From: Serilophus lunatus
Taxonomy: Eukaryota; Chordata; Aves; Passeriformes; Eurylaimidae
Length of the DNA stretch: 64,000 nt
Direction: 5' to 3'
NCBI GenBank assembly: GCA_013399895.1
Contig: VXBA01000317.1
Location: 292,020-356,019, forward strand
Positions 36,704-50,136 of the stretch are shown in pieces. Each line of letters begins with the position of its first letter. Within the stretch, counting starts at the first letter, position 1. The translations under genes and the position numbers were made by a program. The notes under the pieces are model-generated. The model was not told the DNA's origin and ran no database searches. It worked only from the letters and a program-made list of their open reading frames with translations.

Positions 36704-39639
36704 GTGTCTTACTATTGCTTGCTTTCTTCTGTTTTTTGGGGTTTTTTTTAAACATGACCAAAATATCCTCATAGTATCAGAACACAAGCTGCATATTGAA
36801 CAGTGCTTAGGATCCTTCTCAGTGTGCCAGGCAGGGCAGACACTGGGAGCCCAGTAACCTCTGACCAGGGGCCACTAATATAGGTGATGTGTGACTTGTT
36901 TCCATGCCTACATTCCCTCTTTTTAGGTAGAATGTACATATCTGTGTTACCTTTGAACTCTTTGGAGAATGAACACTGCACAGACCACAGGGACTATTTT
37001 GAACACATTCTTTGTCCAAGAAGCAGCTGTTGGGGCTGGACAGGATCATTCCCTGTGCCACCAGTGTGTGAGAGGTGCTATGAGCACCCAGGGGCTTTAC
37101 TGACAAACCTGCACTTAGGAACGTTCTCCCTCTGGAGCTTTTCCACAGTCAGTAGCACGACTGATCTAGTGAAATTAAACCAGCAAATGATAAGCTGCCA
37201 GAAATATCACTTGTTGGGAGAGGGAATCATTTCATTAGAAGCAAGTGATCCTGGCAGTTCTGTGCAGCTCTCTAATTGTGTCTGTTATAATTAGAATGTC
37301 TTTTGTCAGCTTAGCTGTGTTTATGTTTCTGTGGCTTGTTTTTATTTACCAGCAAATAGGATATTTTATTCTATTTGTGTATGTAAAGGTAAAGCTTAAG
37401 AACATACAAAAGACTCTTCCAAGTGTGTCTTTAGTGAAGAGATTCAATCATGTTCCACTCTTGATGCAAACTACAGAGGAACAGTGCTCTGAGGACTAAT
37501 GTAAATGACTATGAAAGGAAAATACTCTCGTGTACTAAAGCAGCTTGTCTGACTGTGGAAAGGCTTCTCCAGCTTCTCTTTCTATCTGATTTTTGTTGCT
37601 GTTAAACTTTTGCAGGCCATACCGTGGAAGTTGTTTGATCCCCTTTGCTGTAAATGAACACGTTCACTTTTCCTATTCCCAATCTGCACTTGCACACACA
37701 GAACAAACCACTCTGCTTTGTCGGACAGGGCTCTTCTTCCAGGAGATTAAAGGGCATTAAGAGGTCAGGGGGAAGATGGGAGAACACCAGCCAGCCACAT
37801 TCCAGGAATGCAGCACTGGATGGCTGAGGCCAGAGGCAGCAGAGGAGGGATTATCTCCAGGGTAAAAGGGATGAAGCAGGGAAGGGAGGAAGGCTCCTTT
37901 GCCAGACCCTGTGACTCCCTTCACACCCAGGTGCATCAGAACAATAGCAGATTCCCGCTGGATCACAGCAGGCATTGTGTGGCACTGAGGTAGAAACCAA
38001 AGGGGAAAGGGGAAAACAAGTTCATTTGCTAATATTCATGCAATTGTATGCTCTGGTTGCAGTGCCAGCCTCCTCTTGTGGCCACTCTGGGCTGCCTGGA
38101 CAATAGCGGGGCCTTTGTTAGGAAAAGGAGCCACCCTTCCTTCCTTCCCCAGGGATGGGCAACGTGGGCTCCCTGCTCCTCTCTGTGGAGCCACGTGGGA
38201 TTTCCTCTCTCTCCATTTGATTCTTTATGGGTTTAGCAAAATACAAGCCTAGTTCTTCAAAATTATTTTGTCTGTAGAAAGCATATCTTCTGTCCTTTCT
38301 TCTTGCTCCTTTGGCTGTTCCTTTCAGGAAGGAATTCACTCTTTCTCAATAAAAGCCACCTTGAAAAAAGACAAATAAATGTCTTGGTCCAGAAGTACTT
38401 GTCCATCTTAAATGTCTCATCAAGTTCTTAGGGGACAGCGTTCTCAGTCAGGAGAATAAAACTGCTGCCAATGGACAAGACAGTAATGCATTTGATAGAT
38501 CCTGCTTTGTGGTGAGCAAGGTTTGCAGAAGTGGCAGTCCATAGGGTAGGAGTTAGTGAACTGAGAGGCCTGCACTCATCCTGCCTGTAAATATGTGACA
38601 AGGCAGCCCTGGCATTCTTTTTAGGAAGATGTGCAGCACCTGCAGAGCCTGCCTAGGGGTTACTGCCTGTCCTGCTCCCAGTCCCCAGGACATTCTAACA
38701 AGCACCCCCACAGCCGTTTCTGCAGCTGCTGCATCAGTGGACTCCATGTGGCCCCAGGGCTGTGTAGGAATTCCTGCTTTGCAGGGAGGTCATGTGGCCC
38801 CAGCCCTGCATCCAGCGGGTGTGTTCATCCACAAAGAAACACCTTGCAGACTATGGCTTTTCCAATCCTCTTGGTATTTCAAGCACTCCTTAAACAGGGA
38901 TGTTCAGGGTACATCGTGTCAGGTGCCACAACAGTGGATGTGTGAAGGGAACACTGGTGGATCCCACCTCCCAGGGCTCTGTGACAGGGGACAGCAGCTG
39001 TAACATGTCTGCAGAGTTTCCTTGTTAGTCCTGTTATGTTGAGGGACCCATAAATATCTTGTAGAGAGGATCTTGGTCCGTCACTGCTGGCATGTGGAAG
39101 AAGAGCTGTGCTTTATAAATAATACATACATATAAAATAAATACATCAGTACATGCAAGGCTAACCAAATCACCCGGATTGACAACTTGAGAAGAGCTCC
39201 GAGCGTCTTACGGATGACTTGCTTTTCTATCAATGTAGATCAACATCCAGAAGCTTCTTGTGTATTACTTATGAAGTTGATATGTGCAGTTAGTCCAAAA
39301 CTGTCTGAATTGACCTCTGGGCCACTGGATTAAACCAGGAGATTAAAGGGAGAGAGTATGTGAAACATATGATTCTTCTAACTGCTGACCCCACTGTGAC
39401 TGCTTGTTTGGCCAGGCGTCAGAGCTGGGCTGCTGGACCCCAACTAACAGAGCTGGGAGTGCTGTGTCCTTCTGAGGGGGTGCAGCAGGGTCCCCCACCT
39501 ATGCAGCCTGAGCCAAGCAGAGAGTCATTGCTATTTATACAACTCCTTAAATGAGAGACCATCTCTTTTTTATTTCTTTTTACTTTCTGTGCCAGCATTC
39601 TGCTTGCTAGAGGGGAATAGCTGTTAGGAGATAATAAGG

Positions 39640-40330
39640 GACATGTCCATTTTCCAACATTTGAAATCGTGTGGGTTGCATAGTCTCTTTGATTTGAATT
39701 TCAGGATCAGGCCCAGAAAAAAGCCAATGTAAGACAAAATGACCAGTTAAAAAAGAAAAAACACACAGAGCGGCATGGCTTTTTTTCTTTATATTTCATA
39801 TCGCATTGCTGGATTTTCCAGCATTTTAAATGAAAAATATATGTAGTTAGTTGCATGTTGACAATGTCCTTGAGGATTTGACAGTGAGATTTTCCAGCAG
39901 TTGCTCTTCGTTAGAATCCTGGTGGTGTTTAATAAGGCAGCCCAACTGCTGGCACCTCGGGCTCGTGTTTGTTCTCCAGGGCTCGGGGCTGCTGCAGTAA
40001 GCACATCGACCAGGGCTGATCATTACAAGGGCGTACGCCACCAGGAATAAAAATGTCACACGTTCTCCCATCTCACAGCGCTACAAAATGTCAGTCCTGT
40101 CAAACAGACATTGCAGGTAGCACTGAGCAGTCAGTACAAATTGGGAAGCTGAATATTCCCCCAGCTTTCTGATATTCTTCATCTGAAGCAGAAGAAAAAC
40201 AGTTGTTAACCTATTAGCTGTGATTTTAAACTCTGCTGAGATAGTAGATGGATGGGCTTTAACACGGTGGGATAAATATACTCCTTGGGTCTGGGATTTT
40301 TTGCAACATGTCTCTGCATCCATGTATATT
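39640..40330. promoter_or_regulatory. Candidate conserved non-coding block
   Basis: Unique sequence rich in homeodomain-like and E-box-like cores, with a 7-bp inverted repeat TGCTGGA-TTT-TCCAGCA (39807-39823) and AACCTATTAGCTGTGATTTT. It includes the possible microexon at 39705-39728. Conservation has not been tested. Confidence 0.25.
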
Positions 40331-43300
40331 GGGAAATGGAATGAAAATAAGCCACATGAAAATGAACCTCATTTTGCTAGAAGGCCTTTGGAAAAATGAG
40401 CATCATCTCAGGGAGATTCTCTCTTAAACCCTTCCCTGTTCTATCTCTGTGAACAGTTCTTGCTGGTTTGCTATCATCCAGAAAGGGCCTTCATGGTCGT
40501 TTCATTGTGCAGTGATGTCACATTCAGGATTTTATTGTCTTTTCTGGACAAATGAAGGTTGTGCCAGGGAGAGTCCATAGGATGGGTTCTTTCCTGGCCT
40601 AGCACCACAAACACACCTGTGTGTTCACTGAGTTACCCATCTAGGACTGAGGCATGGTTATTGTCAATGCAGGATTCAGTTCTTACTGCAGGCTCCAGAA
40701 AAAAAATCTGGTGCAAAAGATTAAGTGCAAAGGGGTGCCAAAATATCAAAGAAATAACAAGAAATTATACTCAGACACCAGTGGTTGCCTGAGGGGACAG
40801 AGAGCAGTAAAATGGTCTGCAGTGTTCTGTGTCACAGCCAGTGGCTCAAACAAATTGACTCTAAGTCCATTCATTCCCTGTGTAGAAATGTCTTTGGATT
40901 TTCTCTGACACCTTCTGAGAACAAAGAACTTGTGTGTGTTTAAGGTAGTGAATCATTGCAATGAATCTCTTGCCCAAAGAGCAGCAAGTGCTGGAGCAAA
41001 TGGGCCAAAGGAAGGCCCAGCAAGGAGCAGGGATGGCAGGGGGACAGAACCCTGGCCTGCCCATGGCTTGGGCATGTGCCTGTCTGCAGCAGGACTCTTG
41101 GTCATCTAAGGGCTCACTACACAAAACAAAATGGAAACAAGATGTGTGAGGCTTCTTTGAACCACCAACCGGAACAACTCGAAATGGAATTAAACACTTT
41201 GTGTTCTGTAGGCATCTGTTTCCTGTGGGAAGAGATACCTACTGCATATAGCTCAGTGTGCAGTGGCTTCCAGGCTGGTCTGCAGCACCTGGGCTCTGTG
41301 CCAGGTAAAGAAGAGGCTGTTGACAGACATCTCCTTTGGAAAATGTCAGGAGTCCTCAAACTGCAAAGTGTCAGATGATATCAGTTTAATGGTTAAGGAG
41401 ATATTCTACATTTTTTTTTAGAAGGACTGGATGCAAGTATGGGTGGGAGGAGGTCAGGGTTGATTTTCAGCTGCACAGACAGAAAGTGAGAGAGGAGGAC
41501 TAAGTGGTCACAGTCTCAGATTTTATTGATACCATCTTTTGTGGGGTTTGCTGCTTGTTTGTGTAGGACAGGAACTTTCCTGTCACTGAAGCTGGGAAGG
41601 GATCAGAAGTCTTGACAGGTCTTTAAACCACAGACACCATTACAAGTTATTCAATCCTACATAATATTCCTCCTATCACATAACAGCACATGCTGCTTTG
41701 AGCATCGCCTGTTCAAGTCTCCTCAACACACACAGAAAAATAAATCCATCTAATTCTCAAAATCCGTCCCTTTTTTCCTGTAATTGCAGACAAAAGAAAT
41801 AAAATACTGTTCAGTTCTGCAGCCCAGGATTTTATTATTTAAGCCATGTGTTTTTAGAATAGCATCAGTTATCAACAGTAATAATCCACAGTAGTGCACC
41901 TGTGGTTTTAGGATTTTGGCTTTAGGCATTACTACGTTTTTGCCAGACTCACTCTACCTTCCCAATCTACAAATGTGCATTGAAGAGTAAGGCATCCCTT
42001 AAAACATGGAGATTATTTTTATCACAGGACCCAGCAGATTTCTGTTGAAGTATTTCAGAGTGTAAATTAAAAATATATGCTGTAAAGCATACACTGTTCC
42101 TGTCATCCCAGTTTGTGAGCTGTACATATGGGAGTATGTAAAAAGCAGAGTGTGCTATGCAGGGATCTGGATGGATAATAAAACAGCTGCCTCGTAGATT
42201 CCATCTGCTTTCTGTACTGAATCTTTTTAGGTACCAGGCATTTTTCAGTGGGGTTATTTTCTCCCTTTTTGTTTTTTAATGGAGTGCTCAGCTGAGGTCC
42301 AGAGTCAGCAGTGCAGACCCCTCCCAGCCTGATGTGTGTGAGCCTGGGCACATTCAGGACAGGGCATCTCTCTGCCGTGTCTGACTGAGAGCTTTTAGAC
42401 CAGTCCTCCATTTCTGAAGGAAATGGGATATTCATGTAGAAAAGCTTTGCTTTGGAAATTACAGGAAACACCCCACACTGCTAATTGAGTAACACTTCTT
42501 TCTATCCATACTGGCAAACCAGTTTTCATCTGGTTGTGTTTCCTTTATGTATTTCCTTCTGGTTGCACTTGTTGCTGCACATGAACCAGCACCTCTAATT
42601 TACTCACAAAGGCTCTGTTTTGAATACCACTTTAAATAAATATCAAAAGACATCCACAATTAGTTTGAGTCATATTCTGCTCGTGGGCTGCTACCTTGCA
42701 GACCAAAAAATGATCTTTTTGTAATGTTTTCTCTAGTAAAAAAACCCTAAATAGCTGCATTATGAAGGTTCCTTGGTATATAATAGCTACTTTATAAGAT
42801 GTGGAATCTATAATTTTTAAATAGTATTTTGATAGTGCAGAAGTGAATGTAAGATTTTTCTTACAGCATCTCATAGCTTAAGTCACTTGTCTGATAATTA
42901 GTAAACCAGTGCCAGATCTGCAGTCATAAAATTGGCTTTCTGCAAATTTTCTGTCCACTTGTTTCAGAAGTATTTAGAACAAGACAATTAAGCAAATATC
43001 CAGAGAAAAAAGGTATGCTGGTAAACAGCTACTGGTGAGAAAGTGCTAATTTAGACATTTCTCCCCTTCACAGAAAACCTGATAGTGCACACATTTAGGA
43101 CCCTACCTAGAAGAGCAATTTAGCAGCTTTTAGCACTGTAGCCATGTGCTGGTTCCTGCCCATTCCTCCTTGCAGCCCAGGTAATTAAGTTGATGTTCCA
43201 ACACGGCTTCACCTGCTGACCTTTCAGAAACAATGTGTTTTGCTGCATTAACAAATTGACTTCAAATCAGTGGCTTTTCCAGTAAATATGGTCTGCACAG

Positions 43301-44779
43301 AGTTGGGGCATCCTTGCTTATGCCATTGTGGTGACAAATAGTAACACCAGCATTGAAAGTGAAGCTCTGGTCCAGGGCAGTGCCTGTCTCCTGTGAGTGT
43401 CCTGCCCACTGCCTATGCCCCCCAGCCCTGACTGAAGCCATGCCATTTCCCTGTCTGAATCCCTGCTGCTGGGAATGTGCAGCTTTGTCTTCCCCTCCTG
43501 CTCAGATCTCCTCGGGGCTCAGAGATGCAGCGTGTGGTGCAGTACATCCGAGACCTCCGAACAAACTTTAGTGCTGGTAGCACTTCAGGGGGAAAGAGAA
43601 TTTCGAATTCAAGGGTTGGATTTGCCTGTGTTGTTACAAGCACTGAGGTCACAGTTCTGAGAGTTAACACGATGCTTGTTTAGAAGTCCAAGAGACACAA
43701 AAGTTTTTATACCTTTAATCTTTTCCCAAAGCAGCATTTGTATGTGTCTTTATTGTGGAAACACATAGAATTATGTTTTGATCAGAGATGAAAGCTTAAT
43801 CATATGTGATATCTAAATCTCAGCTGGAAAAAACAATTCACTGACAGGATAAGGATATGAAAGTATTGTCTCCTGCAAAGGAGTAGTTCACTGTAATATA
43901 AAAATATGGAGTATTTGTAGTATATTTATTTTCTTCTACGTACAACTAGGTACTTGCACAAATAGTTCTGGGCCATCACTGTGATGTTTTAAGGTCTGAC
44001 TGGTAATTGTTGATCAATTAGGAGTGATTTATCAGTGCTGTGTGTGGTTTTGCTACAGGCAGGGAATATGCAGTGAGATGGTAATGAGTCCTGTTAAAAT
44101 CCTCCATGTCTAGTGGGATATCTAATGCTCTTACTCTTGTGTGCACTCTCTGACTTGTGTGTGGATATTCTTCAGTTCCCATTGGTAATTCACCTGAAAA
44201 GGACACCACACTGGTGACTCTTTTACCACAAAGTATTGTTTTCAGATACTCCAAGTATTTAAAACTTGATTTTGTTGCCATTGTCTAATCAAACAGTGAT
44301 GTGGCAGATAATTAATCCTTTTCCTGCTCTGAAATGTCTGCTTTGAGGCCTTCCCCATAACTTTTCACAAATGTTAAAATCACTCTTGAGATTTTAGTGA
44401 AAGTGTTTTTCAGGGTCCTGCTCTTCATTTGCATAAATGTAATCTGGAGCCCTTGGACCTCAAGGTCCAAGAATCCCCCTTGAGCATCTTTGTTGTCTTG
44501 GTAAATTTTGGCTGAGTGGTCTGGAGTGCTGCTCCTGCTGCCTTTGGTGTGACAGGAGCCGTGTCCAGCCCACACCAGCAGCCGGCACAGGTACCTGTCC
44601 TGTTGTGGCACGTCGTAGCTCATGAGATGTGTCACTGGTTTGGGGAAAAAAAAAAAAAGAAAAATGGCATTTTGTGAGGTGAGTATTCAGGTAAATCACG
44701 TGCTGTCACCTGCTCATACTGCTTTTGCCAGGAAATCTCCCGTGCAGGTGACTTTAATTTAGTTTCCACTCTGCTGCAG

Positions 44780-44839
44780 CAGCACGGACTCCGTCCACCT
44801 CGGCCGCCGCCCCCAAAGATCCAGCGTTCATCCAGGCCC
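44780..44839 (+). CDS. DENND1A: Probable DENND1A proline-rich cassette exon
   Basis: A 60-bp stretch between TTTCCACTCTGCTGCAG and a good donor GTGAGT, in phase 0 at both ends, as are the flanking exons at 33281-33412 and 49085-49173. It encodes LRPPRPPPPK followed by IQRSSRP. A second AG three bases in (CAGCAG) allows a 57-bp version. The product would extend the tail with a class I/II SH3 ligand (RPPRPPPPK) directly before the similar VRPPRP of the next exon, suggesting an old exon duplication. It is CpG-rich relative to the intron. I cannot confirm inclusion in transcripts. Confidence 0.6.
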
Positions 44840-47279
44840 GTGAGTAGCTGGGGGTTTGTGTCACTGCCACAGCTTAACCCTGCCTGAGTTACGCTCCTCC
44901 AGCATTACTAAACCTCGGGACTTTGGATTGACAACTTTGCCCAAGGGCCGGGTGTGAGCTGTGCTCCCGAACCCCCCCTCTCTGCTGCGCCACCGCCCCG
45001 GGACCCGCCGCGGTTCTGCTTCTCTCTGAGAGTCCTGCAGCTCTGCAGGTAACTGCTGCTGCTCTGGCCACCTCTGGTTTGACCTTTGCTGTGATCTCTT
45101 ACCCAAAAGGCCCTGCTGGGCTGGCAGAAGTTTTTAGCCAGTGAGCTTTTGAAGACTTGCACTGAACTCAAATATTAAAGGAAGCAGAAGTCTGAAGAGA
45201 AAATATTTATTCTCTCTAAGTTACGCTTTAAATTAATTTGGGATGGTGAATTCTTCTCCAAGGGACAGGTGTGGGAATACACTTGAAGAAAGTAAGGTGG
45301 ATATCTGGGCAGTAGAACATTGGTGCCCTGTTCTGGATGGCAGACACACACTGGGTCATTACACAGTGTCCAATGTAGGCCCAGGAGGTTGGCCAGAGGA
45401 AGGGACTCCATGGAAGAGCTGCACAGAAGTGACTGGCAGTGCAGTACCTATGCTATACCAGGCAGGGATACTTTATTTCAGCAGTTTCTCCCGTAAAGCA
45501 CTCACTGTAGGACAGTTGTTATCTATGAACTGTGCCAGTTTGCTTTAAAACTGGAGGCTCTGCTGAATCTGCACCAGATTTTTATTTTTTTTAGGAGTAC
45601 AGGCAAGAGGTATCAGTTTAGAAGGGGTATTGGGTTTTTGCAACAACCATGGAAAATACTTGTGTCTATTCAGGACTTCAGCTTTATGAATGTAATTCCC
45701 CCAAAATCATCCTACTTCTTGCTTCCTTAAACATACACATATGTACATAAGAGGGATGCAAGTTTTCAAATCTAATCTTGCTAAAACTTGTCAAAATGTG
45801 TTTTGGATGAGCAGGTAACTGGTTAACAATTGCACTTGGGTGTGTGTTTTAACTTTTGATCTGGTGCATGTTCCTGTGTTACATTTCAATAGCATGTGTT
45901 TCTTCTCCCTCTTTTTAACTCTGGGTGTTCATCTTAACAGAGTCCTTTTTATGGGTTTTCTGCTCTGAAGATTTCTGTTTTCTATGTTTAAAAAGTAACA
46001 CTGACTTGGCTGATATGTGTTCTGGTAGATGTGATTGGCATGGGAGACCCTCCCAGATCAGATTCCCCTGTACTGTGGGGCTCTGGAGCTGCAGTGCCCT
46101 GGTGTTCCATGTTTGGCAGGTGTATGAGGGCAGCTTGTGACCCTCTCTGCACCAAAGCTGCTGAGCAGTATTGTCATTTCTTACATGGATTTACTACATT
46201 TATTGTATTTATTACATGCTAAGACTGTTTAATCTCCCAGCTGTAGTGCATTAATAGTCCTCACTGTAATGTGTTTGGTTCAACTGTCTTTGCTCCCAAT
46301 GTGATTGATAAAAGGTTGGAAATGTAATAATGAAAGCTCCTGTTGCATTCATTTGGCTGTGTCAATAAGTGGAACAGAAAGGCTTCATTCATCAAGAGGA
46401 AATTCAAGATAAATGTAAATGATTATAATCACTCCCAAAAATATGCTTGTACCAAATATACATAAATTTGTTGTTATTCAGAACTGTTATTTGGCTTTTA
46501 ATAGTTGAAACACATTTCTGTGTGTGTAAATAATACTTTGTGCAGCTGCTTTTCCCCTCAGTCTTGGCAGCTATTACAGAGGTGGGTATCAACAAGTCAT
46601 TTCTCCTGGCCTGGTACATAAGAACTAAAGGAGGAGACCAGGCCCCTCTGCTCTTCCAACCAAGGCCACAAATCACCAGAATTCCTGAGAAATACTTACT
46701 GCTGCAGGGAGGAATCCATGGGCACCAGTGCTGGCAATATGAGTCACTGCTAATAATAAAGCCAAAAACACAGACCAAAGAAAGGTTAAGGAAGCAGAAC
46801 AGAGATGTTCTTTGCATTCTGCTGGTTTGGAAATGAGCTGTGGTGGTATTATGAAAGAGAGAGGGCTGTTGCTTATAATTAATAGAGATCTGTTTGGATT
46901 AATAGTGGCTGTTTGGAAACTTTGTTCAATTAGAAAAAGTTAAAATATAATAATTACGCATAATGTTATTGGGGACAGTAATAAGCACATTCAGCCCTTT
47001 TGTCCTGGGAGTTTAACCTTTGTTCTTTTGGCTGTGCTCACATAATTGGATTTCTTTGGTACTTGTGCATTTGATAAGCATTTAACCTCGTCCATTTGGC
47101 TACATGAGGCTCAAAATCCAGCAAGGAATTGCCTTGATTCCTGGCTTTTCCCTGCAGCTCCCCCTGAACAATGCCCTGGCGTGTGCACTGCCCTGGGCTG
47201 GTGGCCCCCAGCCATCCCAGCCTCGTGTCTGTCCCTCCCCACCAGCACACCCACCCCGAGGGTGACAGTGTCCACAGCA

Positions 47280-47640
47280 CGATGACATCCAGCTTTGCAC
47301 ATCAGCTCCCAGCTCCCGTTTAATTAAACGGCTGCTTTCTCCCTCTCTTTCCCTCCTTCCCCTTCACCCTCCTCTCCCCCGTCGCTCCTGCCTGTCCCCC
47401 CTCCCCCTGCCGGTCTCTCCCTGTTTTATCAGCCCTAATGAAGCAGTATTCTTCATCGATCCTGCTGATTGCCAGCCCATTCCTTTTGTTTGTTGGCACC
47501 GAGCCATTCTGCCGCGCTCTGACAGCTCAGCTCCTCTAATTAGCTCTGTTGTTCTTTTCCCCATGTTTCACCATGTTGCAAGTTCAGTTGAAGTTGCCAC
47601 AAACTTAATCCTTCCATTCCTGCCATAAATTCACATTCTT
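47280..47640. promoter_or_regulatory. Candidate conserved element with 16-bp palindrome and pyrimidine tract
   Basis: CCGTTTAATTAAACGG (47316-47331) is a perfect palindrome centred on TTAATTAA. It is followed by an almost pure C/T tract (about 47336-47425), then CCTAATGAAGCAG, TTCATCGATCC and CTCTAATTAGCTCTG. Multiple TAATTA-type cores fit a homeodomain-bound developmental enhancer. Support is motif form and unique sequence only. Confidence 0.4.
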
Positions 47641-49084
47641 AAGCCGTCTTTATTGTAGAGAGGAGCAGCCTTGTGTGGGGACTGATCTCCAAGACCTTAA
47701 CATCTGACCTTTTCATAAGCCCTTTTTCCTAAGAAACAGTGGCAATACAGCTCTGGATTTCTCTATCATATCTGCTGTGCACCATTTCCTTTGAAATGAA
47801 AATTCAATGCAATAATGCTGGTGCTGCCTTCTGCATACGGGTGTGTAGGGCAGGAGCACTGCTCACCATGTGGTAGCTTTCTCCTGGCAGGAAAATTTGA
47901 GGTTTATATGCCTGTGAAATAAAACTTGGGGGCTTGGCAGGGGGAAGCACCTGGAAACCCCTCCATTCCCCCAGCAAATAATAATTAAAGAAAAAATTCC
48001 TTTCTCTTGTGGCTCTTAAGGGAGCACAAGCTCTGAGAGGTTGGAGCTGAGTTGTATTCCCAACTTCTCTTGAGGATTTGGGGATTTCTGTTGAGACAAA
48101 CATTCAGCTGAGCCAACAGATCCAACTATTTCAGGTAAAGTTGTACTTTCTTAACAAAGCATGGGAAGCTGGCTTGTACAGCCCGACCCTGATGCTGCAA
48201 ATTCCCACGTTTGACTCACAGGGATACGTTCAGCACGGGATTACTCACCAGTGTGGGCAGACACAGGCACCAACTTTGCTTGTGTAGTGATCACAAGTGC
48301 TTATCCCTTTCCTTGAAATAAAGCTGGTTTGCTCATGGAGATAAATGTAAGTAAATTCCTTGATTTCTGACCATCAGGAGGTGATGGATAGGTGTTGAAA
48401 ATTGGATTTGCAGCAGCATCATCTGGCCCAGAAATGCTTTGGATTTTATTACAGACAACAAAAGATTAACATAACATCAGAGGTGATAATGACAATATGG
48501 CTGGCAAGGGTCTGCGTTCAGCTGCTGGAAGGAGGCACATTTTCACTGGAGAATGAGCTGAGGTTTTCACATTAAGACATTTTTCCTCAGTGCACATTTT
48601 TCAGTGCTCCCTCCTCACCTGGGAAAGTGGCTTCCTGGGACAGAGGACTGAGGGATCGTGGTGTCAGAGCTGAGCTCCACTGTCCAGCGTAATGTCCAGC
48701 CACACACAGGTCTTTGCTCTCACTATCCAGAGGGAGCTCACAGTTAGGGAATCTCTTCTCAGACATGTAGCCTGTACCCAACAGGTCAGGGGAACAGATC
48801 TTCATTCTGTGCTAATAGCAGTCAGTGACAAGCATCTATGTTTTATTTGCTATGAAAAACGTGGATTTCTTGTTCTTAAACAACTCGTGGGTCCATGTAG
48901 TTCATATTGATACTTTAGATTAACTTCTCTCTCTATATCCAGTTGTAACATTGTTGTGGCTCAAAAGATAAAGCAATGCCGAGTGGAAGATCCCTGTGGG
49001 CTAAGGGTGATTGTCCTTGTTTGTGGTTGATGCCTGTTCTTTGATCAGCTGAGGTATTTGATGACCTGTCTGTGTGTGTAACAG

Positions 49085-49173
49085 GTTCGCCCACCAAGGC
49101 CTCATGTTGTTAAGAGACCCAAGAGCAACATTGGAGTGGAGGGACGGAGGACTTCAGTTCCCAGCCCAGAGCA
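49085..49173 (+). CDS. DENND1A: DENND1A exon: SH3-ligand segment
   Basis: An 89-bp exon, phase 0 in and phase 2 out, acceptor GTGTGTAACAG and consensus donor GTAAGT. It encodes VRPPRPHVVKRPKSN and then IGVEGRRTSVPSPE plus two bases. RPPRPHVVKRP is a conserved proline/basic stretch that can serve as an SH3 ligand, and RRTSVPS is a basophilic kinase-type serine context. The next exon supplies the last base of the codon, giving His where human has Gln. Confidence 0.95.
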
Positions 49174-50123
49174 GTAAGTACTTTGCTGCCCTGGAATTAA
49201 CCAAAGGAGCCATTAAAAAAATCCTACAAAGTTATTTTGTAACTTAAGAAAAAATGGAACACTGTAGAGGAAGTGTGAAAAAGCAAGAAACCAAAGTTTG
49301 CTTATTCAGAATATCCTGGTTTGCCAAATTACACCCAATCAGATCAGCCTGTTCAGTGAAATTTTCGGGCGTTGGAGATTTGTTCATTTCTTTGTTGTTT
49401 TGTTTTGAACTCTGAGCTTTAATGGCAATTGTCAGCCACACCCCTCAGAGCCGCTGTTCTTGGCAGGCTTTACCTGGGAGGTACAGAGCTGTTTGTTTCA
49501 CAGTGATGGCAGAAGGGGCTGTGTCTGGTGGCAGAGTGGTCTGTGATGAGGGGCAGAACAAGTTCAGCATATTCATCACCCCTTGAGCTTTGCCTCTGAA
49601 GGGGTAACATCTCAAGTCAGTTGTGCTGCAGGAGCCAAGTGCTCCTGGATAAAATGTGTTGGTTTCCAGCATCTGTGTTGTGCATATGAGCTGTATGTTC
49701 TGGTACCTTGGAGAGATGTGTTTGGATGGTGTCACTAATGTCACATATTCGAGGAGATTTTACAAAGAACACAGTAGTGAGTGTGTTGGTGCAGATTCTG
49801 AAGGGTACCATAGTGGAGCAGCAGTGGGTTTGGGTTCTCCTGAGTGTAGCCACTGCACCTGTTCACAAGTGCTGAAGATGCACCAGCACCAGGCTGGATA
49901 GAGCCTGACATTAGCTGCGCTTCCTAGGAGTTCTCTTAGCTCACAATTTGGGAACCTTAAGAACTGTGCCTTTTGGTTGGGTGCCCCCTTGCCCCCCAAA
50001 GTCAAGAGCATGGATTGCCTTTCCCAGCCACTCCAGCCTGGGGACATGCTCTGGGTTTACCTGCCTGAATGGTCACTGTTCACTTGTACAGCATTATTTG
50101 GGCATTTTACAGTGGAATTTGGT

Positions 50124-50136
50124 TGCCCTCTTGTGG
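50124..50136 (-). promoter_or_regulatory. Candidate CTCF site
   Basis: The minus strand reads CCACAAGAGGGCA, which fits the CTCF core CCASYAGRKGGCR except for one position. It has the same orientation as the candidate at 6173-6186. Occupancy is not known. Confidence 0.4.

Larger units (their letters stand above)
33413..49084 (+). other. DENND1A: Large DENND1A intron (15.7 kb)
   Basis: It separates the FGQ exon from the VRPPRP exon. It holds the minisatellite at 35276-35635, a CpG-rich motif block at 35632-35790, a CR1-like repeat end at about 36640-36703, a possible microexon at 39705-39728, a probable proline-rich cassette exon at 44780-44839, and a palindrome with a pyrimidine tract at 47316-47425. 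The rest is unique sequence with no recognisable gene. Confidence 0.65.

Noticed and set aside
37615..37648. Exon-like stretch after TTTTGCAG ending at GTAAAT
   Set aside because: 34 bp is not a multiple of 3 between phase-0 exons and the donor is weak.
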